Shown piece by piece: positions 1 through 8,273 of a DNA stretch of 14,603 nucleotides. Source of the DNA: Obelidium mucronatum (lineage: Eukaryota > Chytridiomycota > Chytridiomycetes > Chytridiales > Chytriomycetaceae). Below the pieces are notes generated by a model that ran no database searches, was not told the origin of the DNA, and was given only the letters and a program-made list of their open reading frames with translations. The position numbers and the translations under genes are program-made. The stretch lies in the NCBI GenBank assembly GCA_025765595.1, contig JAIVFH010000562.1, positions 1 through 14,603 of the forward strand, written 5' to 3'. Every line of letters begins with the position of its first letter. Positions within the stretch are counted from its first letter, which is position 1.

Positions 1-163
1 CGTGCGCGGGATGCTCAAGCCGCACCAGACTGACGCACACGGCGGCGCTATCCAGCCCCACGCGCCGGGTTCTGCCGTCGGCGTCCCGAATGAGAAGATG
101 CGGCGTCGGCGCGCGCGGGTCGGCCGAAACAAGTACCCCGCTCACACTGTCGAACGCGTACAT
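1..163 (-). CDS. 5' end of an unrecognised GC-rich gene (partial)
   Basis: An open frame starts at the ATG at 163-161 and runs 54 codons off the left edge. The encoded start is MYAFDSVSGVLVSADP, followed by an Asp/Arg-rich stretch with alternating hydrophobic residues that could be beta strands. Most codons end in G or C, the same GC-rich 5' coding signature seen in the SNF2 and BTB genes of this window, which is the main reason to believe it is coding. I do not recognise the family. An upstream exon cannot be excluded: a second open frame begins at 296, but it is AT-rich and looks like untranslated sequence. Confidence 0.5.
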   Translation of the reverse strand, partial: MYAFDSVSGVLVSADPRAPTPHLLIRDADGRTRRVGLDSAAVCVSLVRLEHPAH

Positions 164-424
164 TGACGATCTCTTTTTTAATGCACTTTATCGCCTTCGG
201 CACAATTCTCTTTTTTTCATGTACGTTTGAAGTTTTCGGGTTGGTGTATACTTTGAGTGTTTTGATGTTGATCCCAATCTTTGAATCCAAACTCATTTCC
301 GCGGTTTAGCTTCCGAAGCCCGTTTCCGAAGCTTAGGAATAATGCTGGGATCGATCATTTGCCGGAAATCGAGGTTGCGAGCCATTGAATACGCGTTAAA
401 AATTTGTCAAGACGATAAACTTAT
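164..424. other. Intergenic spacer, 5' of the left-edge gene and 3' of the first deacetylase-like gene
   Basis: About 260 AT-rich bases separate two minus-strand genes. The stretch must hold the promoter and leader of the left-edge gene and the 3' end of the gene at 425-1234. T-runs near 173-180 and 210-217 are A-rich on the coding strand. I see no RNA gene or repeat in it. Confidence 0.5.
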
Positions 425-1234
425 TTAATTCAAGCTGTAACCAAGGCATTCGACCATCGGCACAAAAGAAACATTGTAATTCTCTCTCAAAAACTCCACG
501 GCTTTGATAGCAGCTTCCACGCTCTCTTCAGAATCCTTACGGTCTTCCATAAAACTAGCCGTCTTTGAGAATGTACTCTCAACATACGGGGCGCCAACAA
601 TATTCGATAAAGACGCGATTGACAGCATCGCAGTCATATGATTCCACGTATCCTTACCGAATCCAACCAACACAGATGTATACCCCAACAATCCAAAGTA
701 AGCCTCAAGCGAACTATACCGATTCGCATACATGTGGCCACCTCTCAAGTCCAACAAACTCGTACCCGTAAAGGCGACAGCTTTGAGTTGCACATTCAAA
801 TGCTCATTCCAAACTTTATGAGCATCCTTCATGAATTTCTTGACACGTTTTTCAATGACTGGGTGATCACAGTTTCCATAGTTACAGGGCTGATTCTGGC
901 TGACGAGATTGGAGATCTGGGGGATGGAGAGGCCGATAGAATGTCCTTGCTCAACAGCCAAATTCACAAGCTGCTTGTTTGACGTAAGCCAATCGGTGGT
1001 GATGAAGAAAGTCCCTGACAGACTCTTGGCGCGCAGCTTTTCAAGAGTGCTCGCGTCTAGTGCGCGGAACGCCAGGGTATTATGGGACGAGTTTTGACAG
1101 GCGGAAACAACCAACGATGATGCCTGTGCCACGACGCCATCAAATCCAGGCACCGGAGCAGCAGTAGCGAAAGAAAACAAAGCAAAGGCAGTGATGGCTG
1201 CTGTGACGGTAGATAAATTCAGGAACATAATCAT
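425..1234 (-). CDS. Secreted polysaccharide deacetylase-like protein (CE4/NodB fold, catalytic residues lost), copy 1
   Basis: A single-exon 269-residue protein. It opens with a secretory signal (hydrophobic stretch at residues 3-25, cleavage probable after ATAA). The rest follows the order of a chitin deacetylase NodB domain. A strand at the TFDDGP position reads LAFRALD, then comes SGTFFITTDWL (the 'ATFF' strand), EQGHSIGLSI (the 'GHEIGSHT' strand), DLRGGHMYANRYSSLE (the RPPYG position) and GFGKDTWNH (the DTxDW position). The motif 1 aspartates and the motif 2 HxxxH zinc ligands are absent, so hydrolysis by the standard metal mechanism is unlikely. The Arg of motif 3 and the DTWN block are kept. 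Four cysteines, including a CNxGxC pair, are shared with the neighbouring copy and could form disulfides. Start at 1234 or at the second Met, 1228. Fold assignment is by motif order; a wall-polysaccharide-binding or otherwise non-enzymatic role is inference. Confidence 0.82.
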   Translation of the reverse strand: MIMFLNLSTVTAAITAFALFSFATAAPVPGFDGVVAQASSLVVSACQNSSHNTLAFRALDASTLEKLRAKSLSGTFFITTDWLTSNKQLVNLAVEQGHSIGLSIPQISNLVSQNQPCNYGNCDHPVIEKRVKKFMKDAHKVWNEHLNVQLKAVAFTGTSLLDLRGGHMYANRYSSLEAYFGLLGYTSVLVGFGKDTWNHMTAMLSIASLSNIVGAPYVESTFSKTASFMEDRKDSEESVEAAIKAVEFLRENYNVSFVPMVECLGYSLN

Positions 1235-1264
1235 GATGATTTGGTAGGTGATTCCTCTGTTTTT

Positions 1265-1272
1265 TATTTATA
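1265..1272 (-). promoter_or_regulatory. TATA-like box of deacetylase-like copy 1
   Basis: The minus strand reads TATAAATA about 30 bases before the ATG at 1234. The match is good, but the short distance means either a very short leader or use of the second Met at 1228. Confidence 0.4.
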
Positions 1273-1385
1273 TTATGACGTGCCCTTCGCTGAACTTCAA
1301 TGTTTTGATCGGAGTTTGAAAAAAAAATGTGTAATCATCCATTCCCTACACAAATGCATTCATGATTTTCCTCGATTTTACTTCA

Positions 1386-2171
1386 TTATTCGCGTTGAAA
1401 AAGACATTCACTCATTGAAACAACAGTCGCATTGTAATTCAATCGCAAATAAGCCACAGCTTCAACAACAACCCCGACATCCTCCACCTTCCCCTTCTTT
1501 CTCGTCTCCATAAACGCCGCCGTTCCATTATCCGTGCTTTGAATATACGGGGGTCCGAAAAAGTTGGACAATGACACTGTTGAAAGCGCAGCAGTCATAT
1601 GATTCCAAGTATCCTCACCAAACCCCACAATAATGGGATTATAACCTCTCTTCAACAATTCCACTTCCAAAGAATTGTATTTATTCGGATACATGTGGCC
1701 TCCCCGAATGTCAATCAACTTTGTCTGTGGGAACGCAATGTAGATGGGTTTTGAAATCAGTCTTCCAAGCTCTCTTTTCCAATCGGTGGTCGCGGTTTTT
1801 AAATATGCGTTGAGTTTTGGGTAGTTGACGGGGTGGTCGCACATTCCGGCGTTGCATTTGGGTGGTGGCGGTGCTTTTTTGATTAGAGATTCTGGTGAAG
1901 TGATAGCCAGGCCCAAGTTGTGGCCTTGTTGGAGCGCGTTGGCGGCAAGATCCTTGTTTTTCTTGCTTTTCGCCCAAGATGGGGTGATGAAGAATGTTGC
2001 AGAAAGATTGTTACTCTGTAGAACGGTGAGTGTTTGGTTTGTTAGGCTTCTGAAGACAAGGGTACTCTTGTTGTCTTGGCAACGGGGCATGTACAATCCA
2101 GAAGAAGAAGTTGCAAGAAGAGGCTGAATAAATAATGCAGTAGCGAAGAAAAGCGTCGTGAACGTGTGCAT
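1386..2171 (-). CDS. Secreted polysaccharide deacetylase-like protein (CE4/NodB fold, catalytic residues lost), copy 2
   Basis: A single-exon 261-residue tandem paralog of the downstream gene at 425-1234. It has a signal peptide (residues 1-20, before ATSSSG) and the same block order: LVFRSLT, SATFFITPSWA, QQGHNLGLAI, CNAGMCDHPV, DIRGGHMYPNKYNSLE, then a GFGEDTWNH block and PYIQSTDNGTAAFMETRK. As in copy 1, the TFDDGP aspartates and the HxxxH pair are missing, while RGGHMY and DTWNHMTA are nearly identical between the copies. A Pro-rich insertion, KKAPPPPK, precedes CNAGMC. The spacer of about 150 bp to copy 1 and the shared orientation point to local duplication. The shared loss of catalytic residues suggests the non-catalytic state predates the duplication. 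Several NxS/T sites fit a secreted glycoprotein. Substrate or ligand is unknown. Confidence 0.82.
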   Translation of the reverse strand: MHTFTTLFFATALFIQPLLATSSSGLYMPRCQDNKSTLVFRSLTNQTLTVLQSNNLSATFFITPSWAKSKKNKDLAANALQQGHNLGLAITSPESLIKKAPPPPKCNAGMCDHPVNYPKLNAYLKTATTDWKRELGRLISKPIYIAFPQTKLIDIRGGHMYPNKYNSLEVELLKRGYNPIIVGFGEDTWNHMTAALSTVSLSNFFGPPYIQSTDNGTAAFMETRKKGKVEDVGVVVEAVAYLRLNYNATVVSMSECLFQRE

Positions 2172-2210
2172 TTTGTGAGTAGGTATTGTTTTTGTTTTCG
2201 AGGTGGATTT

Positions 2211-2218
2211 TTATTTAA
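2211..2218 (-). promoter_or_regulatory. TATA-like element of deacetylase-like copy 2
   Basis: The minus strand reads TTAAATAA within an AT-rich patch about 40 bases before the ATG at 2171. It is placed like the TATA-like box of copy 1, but the match is weaker. Confidence 0.3.
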
Positions 2219-2405
2219 CCCACCCCTGGGAATACAATCATGACGGGACCCACATTCTTTTCTTTCTCGCTTCTATCTGCTGCTATGCATGCACGCGTTC
2301 TGACAGGGCAGGCGAATTCCGCTTGTCGCGCCACACAAAGAAACAGATTCCAAAATAGCAATGTAAATATGTATTTTAAAAAAAGTAACCATTTCCCCCA
2401 ACCTT

Positions 2406-5400
2406 CTAGTCAATTCTCATTGATTTGATCAAGCATTCATCCACGTGGACATTCACCTCAGCATTGGTGACCACTTCCAAGTCCTTATTGCATATCGGAC
2501 AACAGAACTCAATCATTATCCGTGCCAACTTCCTTGGACGTTCAGTCACACTTGGAATTGATTCAACTTCTTCCACGACACCGTCGACAATCGGATTCTC
2601 AGCTGGCGCAGCATAGCTGTTTCCAGTCCGTTCTTCTGATACTCGCCTGACATCAACATTCATGGTGTCGGGATTTTCTATAGGGTCAACCAGCACCACG
2701 TCATCATCATCCACAGATTCCGCTTCCACTACTCGCGCTTCTGACACATCAATACCATCGTGTGCATAAGACGCATCAGACTCTAATAGCCGTGCTCGCC
2801 GTAAATGAACGACATTTCCTTCAGTCAGCTGCAGCCGCTTCTTTCTCTCCGTTTCTTGGAACCGATACAAGTCTTCTTCAATAGTTCCCTTCACGATAAA
2901 CTTGTACACAGAAACCAGATTCGTTTGCTGGGAAACATTAAAAAATTGGTTACTTTCCCAAGCTAATCAAACACAAAGATTAAATAAACAAACCCCATAT
3001 CGAACAGCACGCCCAATTGCTTGCTGCTCAGTCGCAATAGCATGAGCACTACTATCTCCACTGGCGGGTTCTAACATGACAATCACGTTTGCGCATTGTA
3101 AGTTTGTCCCCGAAGCACTTTCTTGAAGACTCAACATCAAAACGCGAAACGTGGAGCTGGTTTTAAACTCATTAATTGGATCAGATATCCTTGAGGATTC
3201 AGTCGAATATTCTTCAGGGTTCAATTCCACTGTTTGTGGCTTATTCTTTTTGTTTGATGGTGTTGCTTTCAGTTGCGAAGAGTGGGTGGCTTCGTAAGCT
3301 TCTCTCGCTACTTCATCGTTCAATTTTCTTTTCGGAAATCTAAAAAAAAAATATCGGAAGCGTGAGATGCCGTTGTTGGAAATAAAAGAATGCCTGGGTC
3401 CTACAAGTTTGGAATATCAAGTGCGTTGAGGGTCTTGGCAAGTAAGTTCAGCATAGAATGCCATTTTGAAAAAACAATGATTCGATTATCTGGAGACGCG
3501 GCCAGCATTTTCTTCAAGAAATCAGCGACTGCCGCTGGTTTGGTCCCATGCTTCATGACTATTGGAGGTACTGGTTGAAAAATCATGGGTGCTGGCTTTT
3601 GAGCGACATCATTTTCCGTTGGCCCTTCAATAGGTTCAGGAATGATATCAGTGTCCCCCGAAGCTTCGATAGGCTCACGAACGGTATCATTCGCCTTTTT
3701 AATATCCTTTGATGTTTCAATCGATTCAACAGTCGCCTCAGCTCCCTCAAGAATAGGAGTGGCTTCAACTTCTGTTGTTTTCTTGGCAGTGTTGAGATCA
3801 AATACTTGGTCGGCATCCACAATAACTTTCCGGCAAGTAGGGCAAGATTTACTCTTTTCAAACCAGGTGTCCTGTTGATGATTGCATGTTGAGAACAACT
3901 CACATCGATTGATTGAAAATAGTTTAAAACGTACCAAGCAAGGCCGACAACTGGAATGCCCACAGCTCAAAACAGCCAGCATCGTGACATCCTCATTACA
4001 CAATGAGCATTCGTGAAGATTCTCTTTTGAGCCTTCCTCCTCTTCCAGGATCTTGACAGTTACTTGAGAAGGCACCGCAGAAGCAGAGTCTTCCACTTCA
4101 GAGTCCTCCACTTGCTTTTCCCCTGTTTCTTTCTCCGTTGATTGAACAACAGCGCTTCCACCCTTCAATTTCGCTCTTGCCGCTGCGATTTCAACTTCTC
4201 TCAACCCTTGCACCATTGACAAAAAATACCGAATCTCAGCCTCAACTTTCCCCTTCTCCTGCCGATTCTGTTCCAACTCCGCTTTCTGCTCACCTATCCA
4301 TTCATTGGTTGATTTCGCAAACGCGACACGCTCCAAGTTTGTCAAACCAGACAATATCTCCATTCCAGCCTCTCCTCTTAAATAAGTCATGGCGCCAAGC
4401 TCTCCAACCACTCGTAACCGAACAAACCCGGTTTCATCTATTTCCCCCCATTCTTCCAATTCTTCTCCCAGGATATGACTCATGTCATAGAAGCTGAATG
4501 TTCCAAGGCCTGTAACGCGTTGCGAAACTCGTTCGTGGGTTCCGCTTCTGGAAATAGCGTCTAGGTAGGTGATGCTATTGAGTGCGCTGTTTATTCTGTG
4601 TGTGATTCGTTCGTGGCTTTGGTCAAGTTTTGATATTTCAGACTTTTTGACTTTGATCATTCGGGCTGGAAGCTGGTCTAATGATAGACCCTTTTGAGCG
4701 GGTTGTGGTGGCGGGTTTGTATGAGTTATTTTGGATGAAGAAGAAGAAGAGGAGGAGGATGATGAGGAGGAGCCTTTTTGACGCTGGTGATTGCCTTGTC
4801 TGGAATCCACCAAAACTCGGTTTGATCGTGGATCCAAATCAGCAATGCGCTGATTCCATTCGCTGCTGGCTTCCGGATGACAACAAAGCTGGCGCAGGGG
4901 TTCGAGCCTTTCAGCATAAAGGTTTCTGAAGGCTCCTGAGCCAATACGAGAGAGTCGCTCATCGTAGAATGCACGCTCAAAGACGGTATAGGGAAGAAAC
5001 ACAATATGCTCTTCATATTTTGGCTCAGACATGATTGCCCTTGAGCCGGTAGCTTTTCGAAACTCTGCAATAGATTCTGGAGTGTTTCTCAGGTACAAGT
5101 GTTGTTTGAGATATTCAAACGCTTCATTGCGGTAGCGAGAAGCTGCCATTTTCGCAAACGGGTTTTCTGTAACATTCAGTTTGATTTCAATGTTGAGAAG
5201 TTGGTGGATTCCGTAAATGCTTTGGTCAGCATGCGTGAATGGCGTTCCAGAAACGCACCAAACTAGAAGAAATACTCGAGTCAATCGTCCAATACTCAAA
5301 TTATTAGTAATTGCTTACCGTTTTGCGCATCAAACGACTTGAGTACATTCATATTCTCTGATCCATAGAGAATCGTTTCATGACATTCGTCAAACACGAC

Positions 5401-5940
5401 CCTTCTCCATGCCACACCATGCAACGTGGTGCTTTTCCGATTCTCGTCGCCCAGTGCAGCTTTGTAGGCGTCAGAAGTAAGAAACTCGACCGTTGCAATG
5501 ACAATGTCCGCATCCTCAATCCTGTCGGACATGTTCCTTGCCGTCAGCGCACTGAGCATCTTGACGTTCAGACTCGGCGCAAACTTGTTGATCTCGGCGC
5601 GCCACTGCAGCGCCAGATGCGAAGGAGTCGCGACGAGCGTCGCGGCGGCGGCGTCCGCGTCGAGCAGCACGATGGCGATGCAGCACGCCGTCTTGCCGAG
5701 CCCGACGACGTCCGCCAGCACGCCGCCGCGCGCGCGCAGCCGCCGCAGCACGCCCGGCACGGCGAGCCCCGCGGCGGCCGCGCCCTCGATGTCCGCCATG
5801 CGCCGCAGCGTGCGCGCCTGGTAATCAAACAGCGGCACCGCAAGCCCCGCCGGCGGCGCGAGCGGGCGCGCCGCCGCGAGCGCGACGCTGGGGATGTGCA
5901 GCAGCCGCGACGTGTCGGCTCCGGCGTGTGCGCGCTTCAT
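2406..5940 (-). CDS. SNF2-family DNA translocase with embedded RING E3 domain and C-terminal UBZ4-like finger (SHPRH/Irc20/Rad5 type)
   Basis: Five exons (5319-5940, 3935-5262, 3405-3871, 2994-3339, 2406-2927) give 1094 residues in one frame; introns are 56, 63, 65 and 66 nt. Residues 35-48 form the Q-like motif. ADVVGLGKT (76-84) is Walker A, with Val in place of the usual Glu-Met. DECHE (184-188) is motif II, and VSGTPF is completed across intron 1. A run of 13 Ser (about 372-384) and a long helical, probably coiled-coil region follow. The RING has ligands C626, C629, C641, H643, C646, C649, C660 and C663; its last pair is reached after removing the 63-nt intron. The second RecA lobe shows RIIVFSKWHSM, SASGTNLQCANVIVMLEP and GRAVRYGQ with VKGTIEEDLY. 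VDDDDVVLVDP (VVLV at 998-1001) resembles a SUMO-interaction motif. C1064-x2-C1067 and H1082-x3-C1086 resemble a RAD18-type UBZ4 finger. Family knowledge suggests nuclear DNA-damage tolerance with ubiquitin-ligase activity. HIRAN, PHD and H15 domains are absent, and only about 35 residues precede the helicase core. Confidence 0.88.
3872..3934 (-). other. Stop-free 63-nt intron inside the RING finger
   Basis: The donor is GTACGT and the acceptor ATCAACAG. The intron length is a multiple of three and it has no stop, so unspliced RNA stays open. Removing it shortens the gap between RING Cys pairs 3 and 4 from 31 to 10 residues, a normal RING spacing. That is the evidence that it is an intron. Confidence 0.75.
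4733..4771 (-). repeat. Poly-serine codon tract in the SNF2 gene
   Basis: Thirteen consecutive Ser codons, a mix of TCT, TCC and TCA, lie in the linker between the SNF2 N-lobe and the RING. The mixed codons suggest an old tract rather than a fresh triplet expansion. Confidence 0.85.
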
Positions 5941-6038
5941 TTGTTATTTTGTTTTTTTGTTTTTGTTTTTTGTTTTGTGTCCGAACGAAAGAATCAGTCA
6001 GTCAATCAATCAACAAGAGATTACCACAAAAACACGAA
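5941..6038. promoter_or_regulatory. Divergent promoter between the SNF2 and PC-esterase genes
   Basis: Only 98 bp separate the SNF2 start codon (5940, minus) from the proposed PC-esterase start (6039, plus). The SNF2-proximal half is nearly pure T on the plus strand (about 5941-5977), a nucleosome-disfavouring tract. The other half carries a short tetranucleotide repeat, (GTCA)n/(ATCA)n, near 5995-6013. No TATA box is evident. If the esterase started at the internal Met at 6205, the divergent region would be about 264 bp. Confidence 0.5.
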
Positions 6039-7144
6039 ATGCCCCACACCGAAGACTCCGACGACCTGGTACGTACGAGTCTGCACAGCAATCTATCCAC
6101 ACGGTAATCAAAGAGAGTCCGCGCGAAATACTCACACGCGTCTCTAGCAAAAACACTGGACACCACACCGGCAGTGTCTCTACAGATTAAGTGGCAAGAA
6201 GTTGATGGCCCTCGGCCTACTTCTCACTGCTCTGAGTGCAATGTTTTTACTTCATCAATCCACCGAAAAAGAAGAACTGGCGGCTTCCGCAGCACCGCTT
6301 GACACCAAACCAACCATTAATTCCGCCGAAACTCCGCCACCCAATAACGAGCCCCCCAAATGTCCGCGATGGGTCTCATTCGACGTGAAGCTTCAAGGCG
6401 ATAAAGACTTTTCGAATAACTGCCGGGTGATTGCGTCGTTGTCGACATTCGAAATCTCGTTCTGTGAGTCCATGCGGGAATGTGGACAAGGCTACTTTAT
6501 TATTCGAAGGAAAGACAACACAGAATGCAAAAAGATGATGGCCAAAAGCATTTCATGGGATGTGGATTTTGAAACTTGGATGAAGGAAACAATTGGACCA
6601 GTTAAGATTCAATTCTCTTCCACTTTTTTTTTTTCAAAATACTATAGTCCTAAAAAACGAGCAAATATTTAATCTATAAAGGATGCATTTACTGTAATCT
6701 TTTCGGGACCTCAGCGAGCTGCTCCCACTGATTGGAGGCACCAAGGAAACTGCACCTACAAAATCCCCTTCCGCCTCTCAAACACGGGAAACTACACAGT
6801 CACCATCATACACACACACGACAACTTCCACGCCATCCAAGAAAAAGAACGTACATGGCAACGCGTGGTGAACCAGCCACAGATTGTAGACTTCCCCGTC
6901 AACATCTGTTCCGAGCATTGCTCTCCCTTCACTGTAAAAAAAATCCAGGAGGAATGGACTCAACGGAAAAATTACCCGCTTTGCGATCGCGTGAAGCCAG
7001 TCCAAGGTGTTTACCTGAGATCAGGGATTGAAGGCGAAATGGCGGACCGAGAACAATACAAATACGATCTATTCAAAGTACCCTACTTTTGGTAAAACTC
7101 TTTGTCAACCGGCGAAATTTTGCAGAAACTGATGTATTTATTCC

Positions 7145-7189
<45 letters not shown>

Positions 7190-8191
7190 GCCATTAGGTT
7201 GTCGATTTGATCAACTTTTTGAACTAGGAAGCAACAATCGCTGCCACGAACGGAACCAATCCATTGAACTCATTGGCGACTCCCAAGTCCGCGTAGCATG
7301 GGACATTCTGGACCGCAGACTCGCAGGAACGAAACAGCTCCTATCTGATAATGTCCATGAAGGATCGCGTACAAACTATTACGTGAGCGAAGGGGACAAG
7401 AACACATTTTGGGAAGAAGACAAAACGATTAGAGTTCCAAGTGAAACGGAACTGAGAACAATGATTGACTTTGCAGGGAGAGATGGACATTTGCATTGGT
7501 TTGCCAAAGATTACATGGACAATCCTGAATATGAGAGGGACGGAAACGCGGAAAGTGAAGCTGAAACGAATGGCATTGATCGAAAGTTGAAGCCTTTCCG
7601 TTCGATGGTGTTTAATGTTGGGATGTGGCCAATGAGTGGGGTAAATGTTTTGAGTTTTTGGAATTTAGGTTTCCTGATACTTTTTATTTTATTTCTTTTG
7701 TATTTTTTTTCATTATTTTCGTAGATTCGAGATGGTGGGCATTTTACCGCTGCTCGATTCAAGGCCATGTTGCACTGGAGTGCAGAAGCAATGATGGAGA
7801 TGAATCGACGACGAATTGGTGCCATGAAAACGGAACCGATAAATATCGTGTGGCACGGTACGAAGAAACCTTGTATATTTGCCCATATTCCTTCTCTAAT
7901 TTCATTATTTGATGTTTAAAAGGGTTGGCATCGTTTCCTGTATACACAAACCTTGACGATGACGACAAGAAACGGAAAGACTGGCGCAGCCCATACCGCT
8001 TAAAAATCTGGTCAGACATTGCAGAGAAAGTGCTTTCGAAATACGGAATCCGTCGGTTGGACGCGTTCGAGCTGACAATGCCGTTTATTTACGATACACC
8101 TGATGGGGCTCATTTTTACAAGACTCCTGCCGTGGAAGCTGAAACGGACGAACTTTTGCATAAGCTGAATATTTGTGAATCAACGTTTTAA
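6039..8191 (+). CDS. Type II membrane PC-esterase / SGNH acyl-esterase-like protein (NXPE/PMR5-Cas1p type)
   Basis: Six exons (6039-6068, 6148-6600, 6682-7091, 7187-7640, 7725-7857, 7923-8191) give 582 residues in one frame. The 10-codon first exon, MPHTEDSDDL, ends at a GTACGT donor. Its acceptor at 6147 puts a basic segment (RLSGKK) just before the membrane anchor at about residues 29-46, the usual type II topology. A start at the Met at 6205 is the alternative. Residues about 75-290 look like a beta-sandwich (GNYTVTIIHTHDNF), placed as in NXPE proteins. The esterase domain has GCRFDQLF, the nucleophile block ELIGDSQVR (Ser330), FNVGMWP (Asn441) and the late DGAHF block (Asp554, His557), which together form the SGNH catalytic set. 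Family members add or remove acyl groups on glycans in the Golgi or at the wall. A glycan substrate here is inferred; donor and acceptor are unknown. Confidence 0.8.
7092..7186 (+). other. 95-nt intron ending in an uninterrupted A40 tract
   Basis: The donor is GTAAAA. A CTGAT branch-like site lies near 7127-7131. The run of 40 A (7146-7185) leads directly into the G of the acceptor. Splicing here joins VPYFW to MPLGCRFDQ in frame (TG|G codon), as expected at the edge of a PC-esterase domain. No other AG lies between the branch site and the tract, so the scanning rule is met despite the missing polypyrimidine tract. Confidence 0.7.
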
Positions 8192-8273
8192 GAAGAAGAA
8201 AAAACTTAAAATAATCATGTTATTTATTAGTTCACACTATTTCATCGAGACGCGTTGAAAATGGATAGAGGAA
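8192..8273 (+). promoter_or_regulatory. Compact intergenic spacer between PC-esterase and deaminase genes
   Basis: This 82-bp AT-rich spacer must hold both the 3' end of the upstream gene and the promoter of the deaminase gene. An upstream ATG at 8261 in another frame lies in it. Confidence 0.4.

Noticed and set aside
425..2171. Active chitin deacetylase annotation
   Set aside because: The metal-binding and catalytic residues of motifs 1 and 2 are absent in both copies.
5380..6147. Long Arg-rich plus-strand open frame
   Set aside because: It is the shadow of the GC-rich first exon of the SNF2 gene on the other strand; the SNF2 motifs there are decisive.
7146..7185. Poly-lysine coding stretch
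   Set aside because: The A40 run could be read as AAA codons, but the flanking frames only join correctly when it is part of an intron.
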